Positions 45,870-57,307 of a stretch of 64,000 nucleotides of DNA are shown piece after piece. Position 1 is the stretch's first letter, and every line of letters begins with the position of its first letter. A program made the translations under genes and the position numbers. The stretch spans positions 496,001 to 560,000 of the forward strand of contig JAHWDD010000005.1 of assembly GCA_023897205.1 (NCBI GenBank), given 5' to 3'. A model generated the notes under the pieces. It worked only from the letters and a program-made list of their open reading frames with translations, was not told where the DNA came from and made no database searches. The DNA comes from Exophiala sp. HKRS030 (taxonomy: Eukaryota; Ascomycota; Eurotiomycetes; Chaetothyriales; Herpotrichiellaceae).

Positions 45870-46561
45870 GATGATGATGAAACTTGTTGAGGTTAGTAAA
45901 GTAGTTGATGAGACAAGAATTTTGTGCAAACCTGAAACCCTCGGTAATGAGTTCGTCCCTCGAAACCTCTGTGCAATACGGCAAAAATGTTACTTGTGTG
46001 ATAAAACCCTCAACCCACAAAGTGAATCAGAGCCCTCGACCTCAAGAGTCAAATGTGTTGGCAAATGACTGGCAGAAAAGATCTTCTGCTAAGCGCGCAA
46101 GCCCTCGAGATGGAAAGTCGGACGGGGAACCTGGTCAGCAGGAATAGACAAGCAAGACCTGCAACAAATGTTTGGACTGCCCTCGGTATCAAAACCCACA
46201 GAGCCCTCGATAGACCTCAAGATGATGCCCTCGATAAGATGCCAACTATGGAATACGGAGATGGAAAAAGTAGTTGAAGAGGATGAAAAAAAATCTCTGG
46301 TGAGAAATGGCGGAGAAGGGTCTTCTCTTATGGACAGCCAGAAATTTGGAAAAATTTCACCTTATCTTAGCGTCCTCTTATCGGTGGAGAGGCAGCGAAT
46401 GTTGAGTGGCTGGGATTATTGCACTACAGCGTACTTTTAGTTCACCGTATCATCCCATTGGGCGGAACATTGGAATCGTAGCGTAGTTAGCATACGATTG
46501 CATATACGGCCTCTCTGAGATTTTGGAGCTTCACTCTGACAGTTCCCTACATATCCACGCA
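45870..46561. other. Divergent promoter region of nsr1 and alg6
   Basis: 692 bp. The phrase RCCCTCGA(T/G)A recurs several times between 46020 and 46230 (for example CCCTCGACC, CCCTCGAGA, CCCTCGGTA, CCCTCGATA twice). It may be a ribosome-biogenesis promoter element or chance. No gene is supported. Confidence 0.45.
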
Positions 46562-48497
46562 ATGTCGAGCCCTGCTAACGCCCATAGACCTCGTAAGAAG
46601 AGGAAGCAACCCCCTCTAACTCGGAGCGCAACAATTATAGACATTGTCAAGTTCACCTCAGAAGACAATGTCGTCGCCCCTGAGTTTCCTCTCGTGGCAT
46701 TCCTATGGCCAGCTCGAGGCACGACATCTCAATGGGTCCTCCTACCTTTGATCCTCATGATCGTTGGACTCTTCAGATGGAGTGTCGGTCTATGGGGTCA
46801 TTCAGGCTACCAACAGCCTCCCATGCACGGAGACTTCGAAGCTCAACGGCACTGGATGGAAATCACCACACATCTACCAGTTTCAAAATGGTATTTCTAC
46901 GACCTGCCATACTGGGGACTTGACTATCCACCTTTGACAGCATATCATAGTTGGCTATGTGGCAAGATGTAAGTGTCTTGATGGAGTATTTTGCGCTGCA
47001 CGAGGTCGAGCTAACGAACAAAGTGGCTCGTTGTTCAGTCAAGACTGGTTCGCTCTCGATGCGTCTCGTGGACTGGAATCTGAGGATCTCAAGGTCTTCA
47101 TGCGCGCGACAGTCATCGTTTCCGAATATCTCGTCTATGTCCCGGCATTGGTCATATTTCTTCGTCGCTTCAGCCGAGCTCAAAGAGTGGGAACCACCGC
47201 ATCGTCAATCGCCCTCGTCGCCATCCTAATGCAGCCAGCCACAATCCTGATCGACCATGGCCACTTCCAGTATAACACAGTCATGCTCGGCTTCGTAGTG
47301 GCATCTCTGTCCAGTATCTACGCAAGCAGACCTCTGTGGGCGTGCATCTTCTTCGTCGCGGCTTTAGGATTCAAGCAGATGGCTCTATACTATTCACCAG
47401 TAATTTTTGCTTACCTGCTCGGATCATGCTTCACACCTTCAATCCGACTAGGTCGACTGATCTTGATCGGACTGATCACGATCCTCGCTTTCGCAGTCCT
47501 CTTTGCACCTTTATTGCTGGGTTCGTTGTATGACAGTTCCTACACGACCGTCCCGTCCGGATCATTTCCCCCACCGCCACTGTTGGTCGGCCTCAAAGTC
47601 CCAACCGACCCCGATAACCCCTTGGGCATGATCCTTCTTCAGCTCACCCAAGTCGTCCACCGCATGTTCCCGTTCGCCCGTGGTCTCTTTGAAGACAAGG
47701 TTGCCAATTTCTGGTGCTTCGCCAACACCTTCTACAAACTCCGCAAGCTCGAAGGAGTCGTCGAACTCTCTCGCCTTTCGGCCATGGCGACACTCGCGTC
47801 CATCCTCGGGCCCATGCTCGTCATCGGCGCTGTCCCTAAAAAGTCACTCCTCCCATACGCCCTCGCAGCTTCGGCGTGGGGGTTCTTTCTGTTCTCATTC
47901 CAGGTCCACGAAAAGTCGGTCCTGCTTCCTTTACTCCCCATGACGCTCTTACTCGCCGGGAAGCAAGGTCTGAGCAAGGAATACCGAGCATGGATCGGTT
48001 GGGCGAACATACTGGGGATGTGGACCATGTACCCTTTGCTCAAGAGGGACGGTCTGCGAACGCCGTACGTCGTCATGACCCTTTTGTGGTCCTACTTGCT
48101 CGGACTCCCACCAACCAGCGTGAACGCGTATTACGACCCGGATCGACCGAACGTGCCCGGTCGCCCTCTCGCGGCGGACGAACTGCGCACGCCGACCAAG
48201 ATTCTGCATTTTCAAACCTACATTGTCATGGCCTTCTGGCACCTCCTCGCCGCTTTCGCTTCGCCACCGGAAGACAAGCCCGATTTGTGGGTGGTGGTCA
48301 ACTCTTGCGTTGGCGCTGTTGCGTTCGGGATATGTTACCTCTGGTGTTTTTGGAAATTGATTAGTGAGAGTGGTTTGCTCGACGGTCATTTACCCGAGAA
48401 ACAAGAAGCGGCAGCAGAGACACAGGCTTCGTCATTGTCGTCGCCGTCTCCGTCCCGAGAGCAGCGATCTGCCACACCACAAAAGAAGAACAAGTGA
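46562..48497 (+). CDS. alg6: ALG6 alpha-1,3-glucosyltransferase (N-glycan precursor)
   Basis: Exons 46562-46968 and 47024-48497 (55-nt intron) give 626 residues with about ten to twelve membrane helices. The first luminal loop carries the ALG6/ALG8 signature [41 protein letters not shown], with the catalytic acidic residues of this GT57 family. Later landmarks are DHGHFQYNTVMLG and FSFQVHEKSVLLPLLP. The enzyme adds the first glucose to the lipid-linked Man9GlcNAc2 oligosaccharide in the ER lumen, using dolichyl-phosphate glucose. Single-residue features do not suggest the ALG8 paralogue. It is convergent with the fasciclin gene. Confidence 0.95.
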
Positions 48498-48726
48498 GAA
48501 AGGGAAACCAGAGACTTGTTTGAAGTGGAAGGTTATGTTTTGGAGTAGTTAATCTTTTAAATTTGTACATAGAAGCACGAAAAAGTTCAATTCATAATCC
48601 TTGTCCTAGTCATCATATAGCCTCCATTCTTTCTGGTCCCCGGTTCCAATTCATTTCAATCATCACATCTCGTCACATTGTACATAGTACATATACCTTC
48701 GTCGGGGGTTCTTGTCTTGTCTCGTC

Positions 48727-49392
48727 TCAAGCATAATTGACAACGCCCTTGACGGCCCAAATCTCACCGTTGCCTACCCGTCCGACGACACCGTCGACCT
48801 CGAGACGTCCGGGCATGATGACCTTATGACCGTCTTGTTGCTCCCACCACAATTCCTGCCCGCCCAGGGTCTTGATCTTGTTGGCATGGCCCTCCTTCCA
48901 CGGGCTCGTCGGCACGACGTGCTCTTCCACGAACCGCGCCAGGTTCTGAGCGGCCTTGTCCTCGTTCCGGGCTGCGCTGACGCCGGAGTCGTCGCCGGGT
49001 CGGTCCTCCCACGGTTTCCGCGGCAAGGCCTGCATGGCGCTGTTGAGCGGGGCGAGGAGGGTCGTGTTGTCCGAAGGTTTGGTCGACTCCAGCCGTCCCG
49101 TCACTGAGGAGATGTCGCGGGTGAGGGAGGCAAAGATGTTGATCTTGCGGGTTTGAGGGAGGATGTCGGAGATGGATAGCGTAGAGTCGCTCGGGTCGCC
49201 ACTGTCGCCTGTGGAGGGAGGATCCTCGGGCGGCTGAAAGGGCCCTGGGTTCATTGGGATTTGTTGTTGTTGTGGTGAGACTTGGACCTGATGATCTTGG
49301 GTTTGGAGGTCGCGGAAGAGGTTGAATGGAGAGATGGCGGCGGATAGGGTGAGTGACGAGAAGAAACTGGCTATGAGGATCGTGCGCCGCAT
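48727..49392 (-). CDS. Secreted fasciclin (FAS1) domain protein
   Basis: A 221-residue frame runs from the ATG at 49392, with signal peptide MRRTILIASFFSSLTLSAA. A Gln/Pro-rich linker (QVQVSPQQQQIPMNPGPFQPP) leads to one FAS1 domain: ISDILPQTRKINIFASLTRDI...DNTTLLAPLNSAMQALPRKPWED (the H1 region T-L-L-A-P-x-N-x-A) and a C-terminal IKTLGGQELWW...DGVVGRVGNGEIWAVKGVV (the H2 region). FAS1 modules mediate adhesion or act at membranes; fungal single-domain forms, including the yeast vacuolar protein YDR262W, lack a settled role. There is no GPI signal, since the protein ends VKGVVNYA. An in-frame upstream extension lacks an ATG. Confidence 0.85.
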   Translation of the reverse strand: MRRTILIASFFSSLTLSAAISPFNLFRDLQTQDHQVQVSPQQQQIPMNPGPFQPPEDPPSTGDSGDPSDSTLSISDILPQTRKINIFASLTRDISSVTGRLESTKPSDNTTLLAPLNSAMQALPRKPWEDRPGDDSGVSAARNEDKAAQNLARFVEEHVVPTSPWKEGHANKIKTLGGQELWWEQQDGHKVIMPGRLEVDGVVGRVGNGEIWAVKGVVNYA

Positions 49393-52300
49393 TGTTCGTG
49401 TATACTGATCAGAAAGTGTGAGGAGTGTGGTTCTTGGGAAGGGTGACTGAGATGGATGAAGAAGTACAAAAAGGCAGAGCCTGCGCAAAAGGTGGAAAAG
49501 TGGGAGTGAAAGTGACGTCGCCTTCGTCGCACTTTAACGTTGTCGTGATGGTTGCAACAACACCTTCGGCGGCTGCGTTTTTGAGCCTTGACCCCGAGAC
49601 CTCTTTTTGAAACGCCGTCGACTACCTACAAGTCTGTTCGTAGCTGATTTCATACTGATCATGTCGCTATCACAAATACTCGGATCAAGACTCATTTTAT
49701 TGTCCTTCCATACAAAAATTATTTCCCAACATTCAACCCTCACTCTAACATGCCGCTTCCACGTCGAAAGAGATCCCCAGTCCTGGTCTAGCGAAATCAA
49801 AGCCAATGCTCGAGCGAGCTCTGACCCTGGAACGTGGAGCTGTCCCTGGTTTCATTCTCGAGAATTATGGACTCCTACTTCTAATCCTGGATCATTTGTT
49901 TCGAATACGATCCGATCCAAGAAAAAGAGAGAATGTTGCTTGTTATCAACGATCCTTCTGAGAACATCACCACACTCAGTTGCAATTTCGAATGGCTTAA
50001 TGTTTTCCTAGTCTAGGCAGCGCTAAATGTCTTTTTGTTCCGTATCATTTGCCATAATGACTTGATTATTCAAGACTAGACAACGCTGCTCGCAGAAGAT
50101 ATAAAGATCGTGTTTTGTTCAAGACTCACTTCTGACGTCTTTGGCGGTTATGAAGGGAGCAGAATGGTTGATGTGTAGGGCTTCGCACTTTGTTGTTCAT
50201 CTAATGAGATAGAATCATACATGTTGTAGAGATAAAGACAGGGGCGACCAAGCTGCGAATGTCAACGAGAGGTTACTGGCGAAAGAGGACCGTCGATAGA
50301 GAGATCACAGAAGAGTTGCGAGTGTCATAGCGTGAGCCGTGAAAGAGTCTCTACGTGCAAGTAGTACTGTACTTCTAGAAGAGTTGAGTGCACCATGTGC
50401 TTCCCCCACAGATATCCGGCCACCATTGTCGAGGTTGTGACGTCTCAGCTCGTTTCAACATCAATTATTGTCGAGAATGAGACTGCTGTGAACTTTCACG
50501 CCAAGTCTGTGTAGAAGGAAACTGCTTTCCCTTTCATGTTGGAGGTTATGCATCGAGACTCGCAGCAATCCTCGCCGGTAATTTACATCTGGAATGCAGA
50601 CGCTCGACAACCTTGCGCGCACCTCTGAGATCATGATGTCAATGAAATACTAAGCCAAATCAAGAGATCCTAGTATCTCGCTTTTGAAATTTGGATTTAT
50701 AATTTAATCGTGATTGGTGATATTATATATAGAGAAGATTCGTTTTGCTATATACAGAACCCAGATTGTTCCCACAGCATTTTCTTTTGGCTCCTTTCAA
50801 TATTATTTTGTTTCTAGCTTGCAGGGATATACCACTTATCCGAGGACTTCTCACACTCTATTGCGATTGCCTCAAGAGGACTAAAAAAAGTTACGCCTGC
50901 GCGCCCCGGGTGGCGCCGACGTCATCGCTGGCTGTACAGAGACGTTTCTTGGGGGGTGAGGACGGCCCTCGCCAAGGTGGTAGGAGGAGTTGTGTCAGAG
51001 GAGGATGTCTTTTCAATGGGAGTTGCGAGGCGGATAGGCAGGAGTAATGATGATGGCGGCGGCGGTTGATGATGTTATCGTTACTATTGCTATTGTTATT
51101 GCTACTCTTCTTTGTCGTGGACTGATAGAGTCTTTTCAAGACTCAAAAGTGACTCGAATTGAGCTACCAAGGCATTTCTTGCGTAGGGGAAGGGCGGTCG
51201 CCAACTTCCTTTCTCGAGCTTGGAGGAGGACCACTGGGTGCTTTTGACATTAGGATTGGACGTAGAGGTGAGGTCTTTAGTCCTCGCAGGCGCTAGGCCA
51301 CTCGGGGTCCTTAAGGATCATTCAGTATCTCTTTCTATGTTAGCTAACACATTGCGCTTTGGGCGGTCGTCATGATCTACCGGTCAGCCAGTTTGATGAA
51401 GTTCATCAACAACAAACCGAGTACCTCATCTATGGTTGGCAGATAGTATCTACTCACCCCATTTTTGCATTGAACAGCAGAGGGTGCTGCCAAGGGTGCT
51501 CTGATTGGTAGTTATCTATATCTACACAGGCATACAAACAATCAAGTTTTGCGAGAATTGATCTGTACGAGGGTCGAGCACTAAGCTGCCACACAGCCTT
51601 AAGGTTACGAGTGAACGAGGACCTCAACAGAACAGACATCGAAGCAACGCTGAGAGCATTGCAGCGCAGTCCAGGAAAGAGTCTCTACTTGCCAGGAGTA
51701 TCTTTGAGTTCGAGGTTGTTGTTGTCGAGTTACAGACACGCCACGCCCTAAGTGCACCTGGTGCTCCCCGTCTACTCCTGTTCAAGAGACCTCTTTCATC
51801 TCATTGCTCAAAGCGTGATTTTCGTTATCAAAACCTAACTACTTCTAGTGCTCTGTTCATGGGACAAGCAACCTCAATTCTGATCAACAACATTCTTTAA
51901 AAGCCACTGTTGACTCTTCGAACCTCACTCGATTCTCCCACCACGCCATCGCAGACCGACTTGCACCCTACGAACAGGAGAAACAAGCAAAAGCAGTCTA
52001 TCGAGTCTTCTGGTGAAGCAAGCAAATGGAAATATTGCAATCGTGTGGGAGGAAAGCATGGCACATAAGCAAAAGAGATGGCTTTAATGAAACGATCCAG
52101 CTGATCGATAACCAAATACATCCATCTCCTTGCCATAAGAAAATGAAAGTTCGCATCGGAGAAAATTCCGCATTCTCACGCCAGACTAATGGACCGCGAA
52201 CAGGACGGCCCAGATCCCCCGCCTCACCTCGGCACATCCCCCATGCGACCCCCCTTTAGTTACCTTGTCTTGGCTTAGCAATTGGAAGATCTCCAGGTAT

Positions 52301-52437
52301 TCGGTCGAGGCTGACCGGTGCATCTGGAGCCATTTCCGCACCTTTCTCTGGTGGCTGGCAAGCTCCAAAGTACTTACATCTACTCCGTAGGGACAGCGCC
52401 TTAAGCATCTTCATTATTTGGTCCGCCAGATTCAACA
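49393..52437. other. 3-kb gene-poor region
   Basis: The longest gene-free stretch of the window. It is locally A/T-rich (about 50640-50740), with several TATA-like runs (ATTATATATAGAG at about 50723) upstream of frames that show no family pattern. Translations of the frames at 49607-50011 and 50745-51247 look random. An exact TACTCCGTA lies at 52381-52389, 49 bp before the regulator start codon. A decayed element or a noncoding transcript could lie here, but I cannot support either. Confidence 0.4.
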
Positions 52438-54807
52438 ATGACCCATTCAAACACCCAGAGCCCCGAATTCGAGGAGTCCACATCAATCGGAAGAGACGGA
52501 GCTGCGGCAAAGTTACAGTATCGGCGCTCGCGGTACGCTGCGAGGGCGTGGTCAGTAACATCTCTCGAGTGTTCGCTGTTGCTATTGACCGCTGACACAT
52601 CCCAGCAAAGAATGCAAACGCAGAAAGGTCAAGTGCTCAGGAGAGACACCATGCCACCACTGCAATCGCTCCGAGACAGATTGCGTATACACGAAGAAAC
52701 CACCTACCCAAGCACAGCCCTCTCAGTGCGTTGGATCTTCTGACAGCGAGCATGTTGCAACATTCTGATATGACATAGAGAAATGGACGAACTTAGAGCA
52801 CAGCTCAGCATCCTTCAACAACAGGTCAGCCTACTCGTGTCTCGAGAACCCCTGCCAACAAACGGTTCCACAACAGAAGCTCTCCCTATATCTGCCTTGT
52901 TATCGCCGCCCCCTTCGCTGCTACCAGCCTCGCATTTCCAAGGAAATCAATCGCCAATGTATCCCGAGAGTCTGGAGAGTGATGGGACAAAGACCTCGGC
53001 GTCGTTTGAATCAGCGGCCACGACATCACTTCCGGCCGCCAGTGCGATGGGCAATGCATGGGGAGAGTCTGCACCACCATCGGCTAGTAGGGCGGTGACA
53101 TGTCATCCACTTCTTTCACTCTCCCAAGCCGAGGCAATGCGCCTGATCGATACCTACGACGACGAATGCGGATCGGTTTATCCGTTTATTGACATCGAAA
53201 GCCTTCGACATTTCGCAGCCCGGTTCTACCATAGCGTCAGCGCTTCAAATCAGGCTGCAAATTGGCGGCCCTACAAGCTGGATCAATCCTTAAGCAGACT
53301 TTTTAGCAACTTGGAGATGGTACTGGCGATTGCTTTAGTGATTGGAAGCCGTGGCTCAAATGCTCTCGGCTCAGCCTTGATGGACGAATTGGAGTCCGAA
53401 ATCGATCATCGTCCTTCTGGTGTTGCTGCCGATATTCCTCTCATGGAGATTCTGACACTGATGGTACGTTCCTACGCAAATTGAGAGAGTCGCTACTGAT
53501 CAAGATTCTTAAGAGCCTCTACCAGTTTTATCGAGACGAGGAGGTCCTCGCTTGGCGGACGATTGGCCTGGCTGCAAGAATCGCCCTCGAGAAAGGCTTT
53601 CACCTTCGAGACCCACCATTTGCTACCTTTACGAGTGCAGAAGATCGAGAAAGAGCAAACCGACTCTTTTGGAGCATCTACTGCTTGGACAGACGCTGGA
53701 GTTTTGGCACGGGACTTCCATTCGCCATACAAGAAGATGACATCGACCCTGGCCTTCCAGAGCCGGTATGTCGCTTGATGACCGGGCTGTTTCCGGTAGC
53801 GCTAACCTTTTATTTCACAGAACGATTCGCGTTCAGATATCTTTGCAAGCATGATCTCCTATTCACGGATCGGGTACAAAATCTTAAAGACCTCGACAAT
53901 AGGAAAAAGTGATGAGACAGCTTTTCTCACGTACCAGGTGCTGCAGTGGTACGATTCCCTCGAGCCGGAACTGAGAGTCGATCGTAACGAGGATCTCGTT
54001 CTGGAAGGCCTTTCTCCTGCGCGCAATCGGCTCCGAATTCTCAACTGTCTGCGAAGGAATCAATTACGCATGCTCATCCACAGGACACTCCTCTTCACAC
54101 CAGCCTCAATAACAGCGGCACCCAGCAGTGCGAGAACCGCTGTCGACCTCGCAAAGGACACCATCAACCTGCTGGACAGGTTGCGTACAACGTCTGCGGT
54201 CTACAGCTCCCATGCAGCCTGCTTCAACTACTTCCTGTATTCAGCCCTGACGGTGATCTTACTAGCCGTCTATCATGCCAAAGCCCAGTTCTACGAGTAT
54301 TGTCGCGAAGAGTTCCACATGGCTCTCAATCTTATTGGAGGCGCATCCGCAAAGTCCAACATCGCCAGAAAGCTATGGAAGATGATCAAACATTTGAAGG
54401 TGATCGGTCCTGATACAGGTGTTCTTCCCCTTCCGTACATGGAGGCCCCGACCCATTCAGGTCACTCAAGAGAGGAGCGAGCTTCAAAGGAGAGGTCCGA
54501 GTCTGGCCTCGCCAGCAATGACGTAGACTTACACACCGCCCGTCTGATACCCAGCACAGGAGCGACGGCGGTGGCTGGAAATTCCATCGCCTACGAAGGG
54601 TCCGGTTTCTTCATGGGCGATTACGCCACTTTTAACGGAAGCATCTTGAGTTCGGAACTCTCGGACCTTTACCAAGCTATCGATCCCTCAAGATTCGGAC
54701 AGATGGCAGCATCGCCACAACTCTTAACGGCCGAGCAACATTGGTCCCAGCCTCCGCCGTTCCAAGCCCCTCAAAACTTTCTTCCAAGTGCCAGGTCGGT
54801 GTTCTAG
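52438..54807 (+). CDS. Zn2Cys6 transcription factor with fungal_trans domain
   Basis: Five exons (52438-52550, 52606-52725, 52779-53463, 53505-53765, 53821-54807) give 721 residues. The zinc cluster at residues 38-64 reads CKECKRRKVKCSGETPCHHCNRSETDC, which fits CX2CX6CX5CX2CX6C. A linker and a short coiled coil (EMDELRAQLSILQQQVSLL) for dimerisation follow. The middle homology domain runs from about 200 to 450 (ILKSLYQFYRDEEVLAWRTIGLAARIALEKGFHLRD and ERANRLFWSIYCLDRRWSFGTGLPFAI are typical). All introns restore known motif runs. Members bind CGG triplets as dimers. It sits at the left end of the BVMO/SDR/MFS group and is the natural candidate regulator. Confidence 0.93.
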
Positions 54808-55684
54808 CATAATCGACATATGCTTCTGTCGCTCTAGAGCGACTCTTCCATTAGAAGAGCTGCTACTTGTTTTATGCAAAGAGAAATACTATGTAATCTT
54901 CACTTCTTCGGAGACTACCAAGTAGGCCTACTACTAGGTAAATGTTTGGCAGAGGGCTCCCCTACGGCATGAGGGGGAGATAACCAAGGTATGAAATCTA
55001 AGCCAGTCCCCCCCCGCCATGTCGACGAAATGATACTCGTTCAGAGAGTTCACCAAGGTCCAATTGTTTCCCACCTCAAGCGTCCTGCCCGGCTGACGAG
55101 AATACCCGGACGTAGCTGCTTGAACTATCTCGTAGTGACGAGTAAGGTTAGCGAGTCTGGCCTGGAATAGTTGCCATCGTCGACTCCAGTCAAGGAGAGC
55201 TGATCCTTGGTCGATGCAACCAGAGTATCTGGACTACTATTGGGAAAGGCTTGGAGAGAAATTGATAGTCGACTGCATCAAATGCTCCGCAGGGCCCGGA
55301 AATTAATTGGCAAACATAACAAGCGCAAGTGGTGGGCCAGATGCCGAGTCCTGTCGAGGGAACTGGTGCTGATAGCAACCGGGCCTCAAGTATCTTGGAC
55401 CACCGCTACACCGGTCGTTGAAGTTCTGATCATCACGCGACAGACAAACTCTAAAACTTCGGAAACCAGGAACCTGGGATACCCGTGTAGGAGGTGGAAG
55501 ATAGGCAGGAAATCGGGGGTAGACGCCTGAGTACGCCTAGAGCGCTGTCAGGAGGTCAAAGGCGAAGGGAGGTTACGTATTACGTAGTGAGCATGACGAC
55601 CGAGGCGAGGGCGGGAATAGGACGATATGAGCGGCGAGCTTCCGTAGATGACTTCAATTCAATTCAAGTCTATACTCTGGGTAT
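54808..55684. other. Convergent intergenic region; nothing supported
   Basis: Downstream regions of the regulator and the BVMO. One plus-strand frame of about 107 codons (55207-55530) looks random. An inverted TACTACTAGGTA-like sequence occurs near 54930. Confidence 0.45.
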
Positions 55685-57307
55685 TTAGACAATTTCAAAC
55701 GAAGGAAACCCGCTATCGGCAGACTCGCTCAGCTTCTGTCCAAATGCACCCATCCCACCAAAGAAAACCAACGTCGACCGGACTTTGCCCTCGACGTTGC
55801 CGCCGTAAAAGTACGACTCCGCGCTCTTGAAAATCATTTTGTCACTGATGGAATCGCACAGCGTGCCCCACTCTTCGTCGCCCTTCTGCGTCGACTGCAT
55901 GGCGACTTTCTTTCCCGGGCCAGTCTCCTGTTTGGTCCCTGGGCGACGCAAGGCTTCGACGTGTTCGATGGCCGCGGTGATGAAGTCGACGTGCGCCTCG
56001 ACCATGGGCGGAACGTTCGCCAGTGGAGATTTCGGGCCCAGCACCATGAAGAGGTTGGGGAAGCCGTGGCATGCGACGCCCATGTTCGTGGTGGGGCCGT
56101 CGCGCCATTGCTCGTTGAGGGAGACGCCGTTGCGGCCTTCGATGTGCAGCTTGCGATACGCGCCGTCGAAGGCGTTGAAGCCGGTCGCGCAGATCAGCAC
56201 GTCGAGGGGGTGGAACGTGCCATCGGCCAGTCTAGCCCCTGTAGCCGTGATCTCGGCGATGGGGTTCTCTCTGACATCGACGATGTCGACATTCTCGCGG
56301 TTAAAGGCCTCGTAGTAGCCCGTGTCGCACAGCGGACGGCGGTTGTACAGCGTCTTGGGTGTCAACTTGCGCCGCTTCTCGGGGTCCCGGACAATCTGCG
56401 CGATCTTGGACCGGATGAACTCGCAGGCGGTTTCGTTGGCGGCCTCGTCGGTGGCCAGGTCGGCAAAAGCGCCCAGCAGGAAACGGATCCCGCTACCTTG
56501 GTCCCAGCATTCCTGGTAGATGCGCTCTCGCTCCTGCGCGGTCACGTCGAAGGCTTTGACCGTGGACTCGACGAAGCCCGCGCCGGCGAAGGACGTGCGT
56601 GCACGGCTCCACAGCTCGTCGTACGTCCGGTTGACCTCGTCGCGCTCCTCGCTGGTCACGGCGCGACGCATCGCGGGGATGCTGTACTGCGGCGTTCTCT
56701 GGAACGAGAGCAGCGAGCCGACTTTTGGCGCTATCGTCGTGATGAGCTGTACGCCCGTGGACCCGTTGCCGATGACGCCGATCTTTTTATTGGCGAAGTC
56801 GTACGTTTCCGGCCACCGCGCCGTGTGATACAGTTCGCCTCGAAAGCTGTCGCGGCCTGGGATGCTGGGCCAGTTCGGCTGACTGAGAAGGCCCAGCGCG
56901 GACACGACGTAGCGGGCCGTGAAGACCCCGTCGCTTGTGTGTACGCTCCACAGGTAATCCTCTTCGTCCCACTTCATCGAGAGCACCTGGGTGTTGAACT
57001 GCATGCAGCGCCGCAAGTCGTGCCGGTCGACGACGTGGTTCAGGTATGCCAGGCATTCTTTGCTGTCGAGATAGTTGTGCGACCAGGCATATGTCTGCAG
57101 GTCCTCCTTGTCCCAGGAGTATCGGTATAGAGGGGAGTGGGTGTCGCTCATGGCGCCTGGGTAACGGTTCCACCACCATGTGCCTCCAGGCCCGTCGGCG
57201 TTGTCGAGCACTTTGACCGTGAAGCCAAGTTGGAGCAGTCGGTGAGCTTGGTAGATGCCGCTCATGCCGGCGCCGACGATTACGGCGTCATAGTAGCGGA
57301 GCACCAT
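55685..57307 (-). CDS. Baeyer-Villiger (class B flavin) monooxygenase
   Basis: An intronless frame gives 540 residues from the ATG at 57307. The first Rossmann motif GAGMSG (12-17) binds FAD. GGTWWWNRYPGAMSD (41-55) is the conserved FAD-side loop. The type I Baeyer-Villiger fingerprint F-x-G-x-x-x-H-x-x-x-W-P is exact as FRGELYHTARWP (155-166). The NADPH motif GNGSTG follows (180-185), and an ATGF motif lies near residue 390. The enzyme uses NADPH and O2 to insert oxygen beside a carbonyl, turning ketones into esters or lactones. It is divergent from a short-chain dehydrogenase 898 bp away, a pairing that often supplies the ketone from an alcohol. The substrate is not predictable here. Confidence 0.93.
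   Translation of the reverse strand: MVLRYYDAVIVGAGMSGIYQAHRLLQLGFTVKVLDNADGPGGTWWWNRYPGAMSDTHSPLYRYSWDKEDLQTYAWSHNYLDSKECLAYLNHVVDRHDLRRCMQFNTQVLSMKWDEEDYLWSVHTSDGVFTARYVVSALGLLSQPNWPSIPGRDSFRGELYHTARWPETYDFANKKIGVIGNGSTGVQLITTIAPKVGSLLSFQRTPQYSIPAMRRAVTSEERDEVNRTYDELWSRARTSFAGAGFVESTVKAFDVTAQERERIYQECWDQGSGIRFLLGAFADLATDEAANETACEFIRSKIAQIVRDPEKRRKLTPKTLYNRRPLCDTGYYEAFNRENVDIVDVRENPIAEITATGARLADGTFHPLDVLICATGFNAFDGAYRKLHIEGRNGVSLNEQWRDGPTTNMGVACHGFPNLFMVLGPKSPLANVPPMVEAHVDFITAAIEHVEALRRPGTKQETGPGKKVAMQSTQKGDEEWGTLCDSISDKMIFKSAESYFYGGNVEGKVRSTLVFFGGMGAFGQKLSESADSGFPSFEIV

Noticed and set aside
55961..57130. 389-codon plus-strand open frame opposite the Baeyer-Villiger monooxygenase
   Set aside because: It lies wholly antisense to a protein with exact motifs. 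Its composition (Val/Gly/Asp/Arg-rich) is the usual shadow of G/C-ending codons on the other strand.
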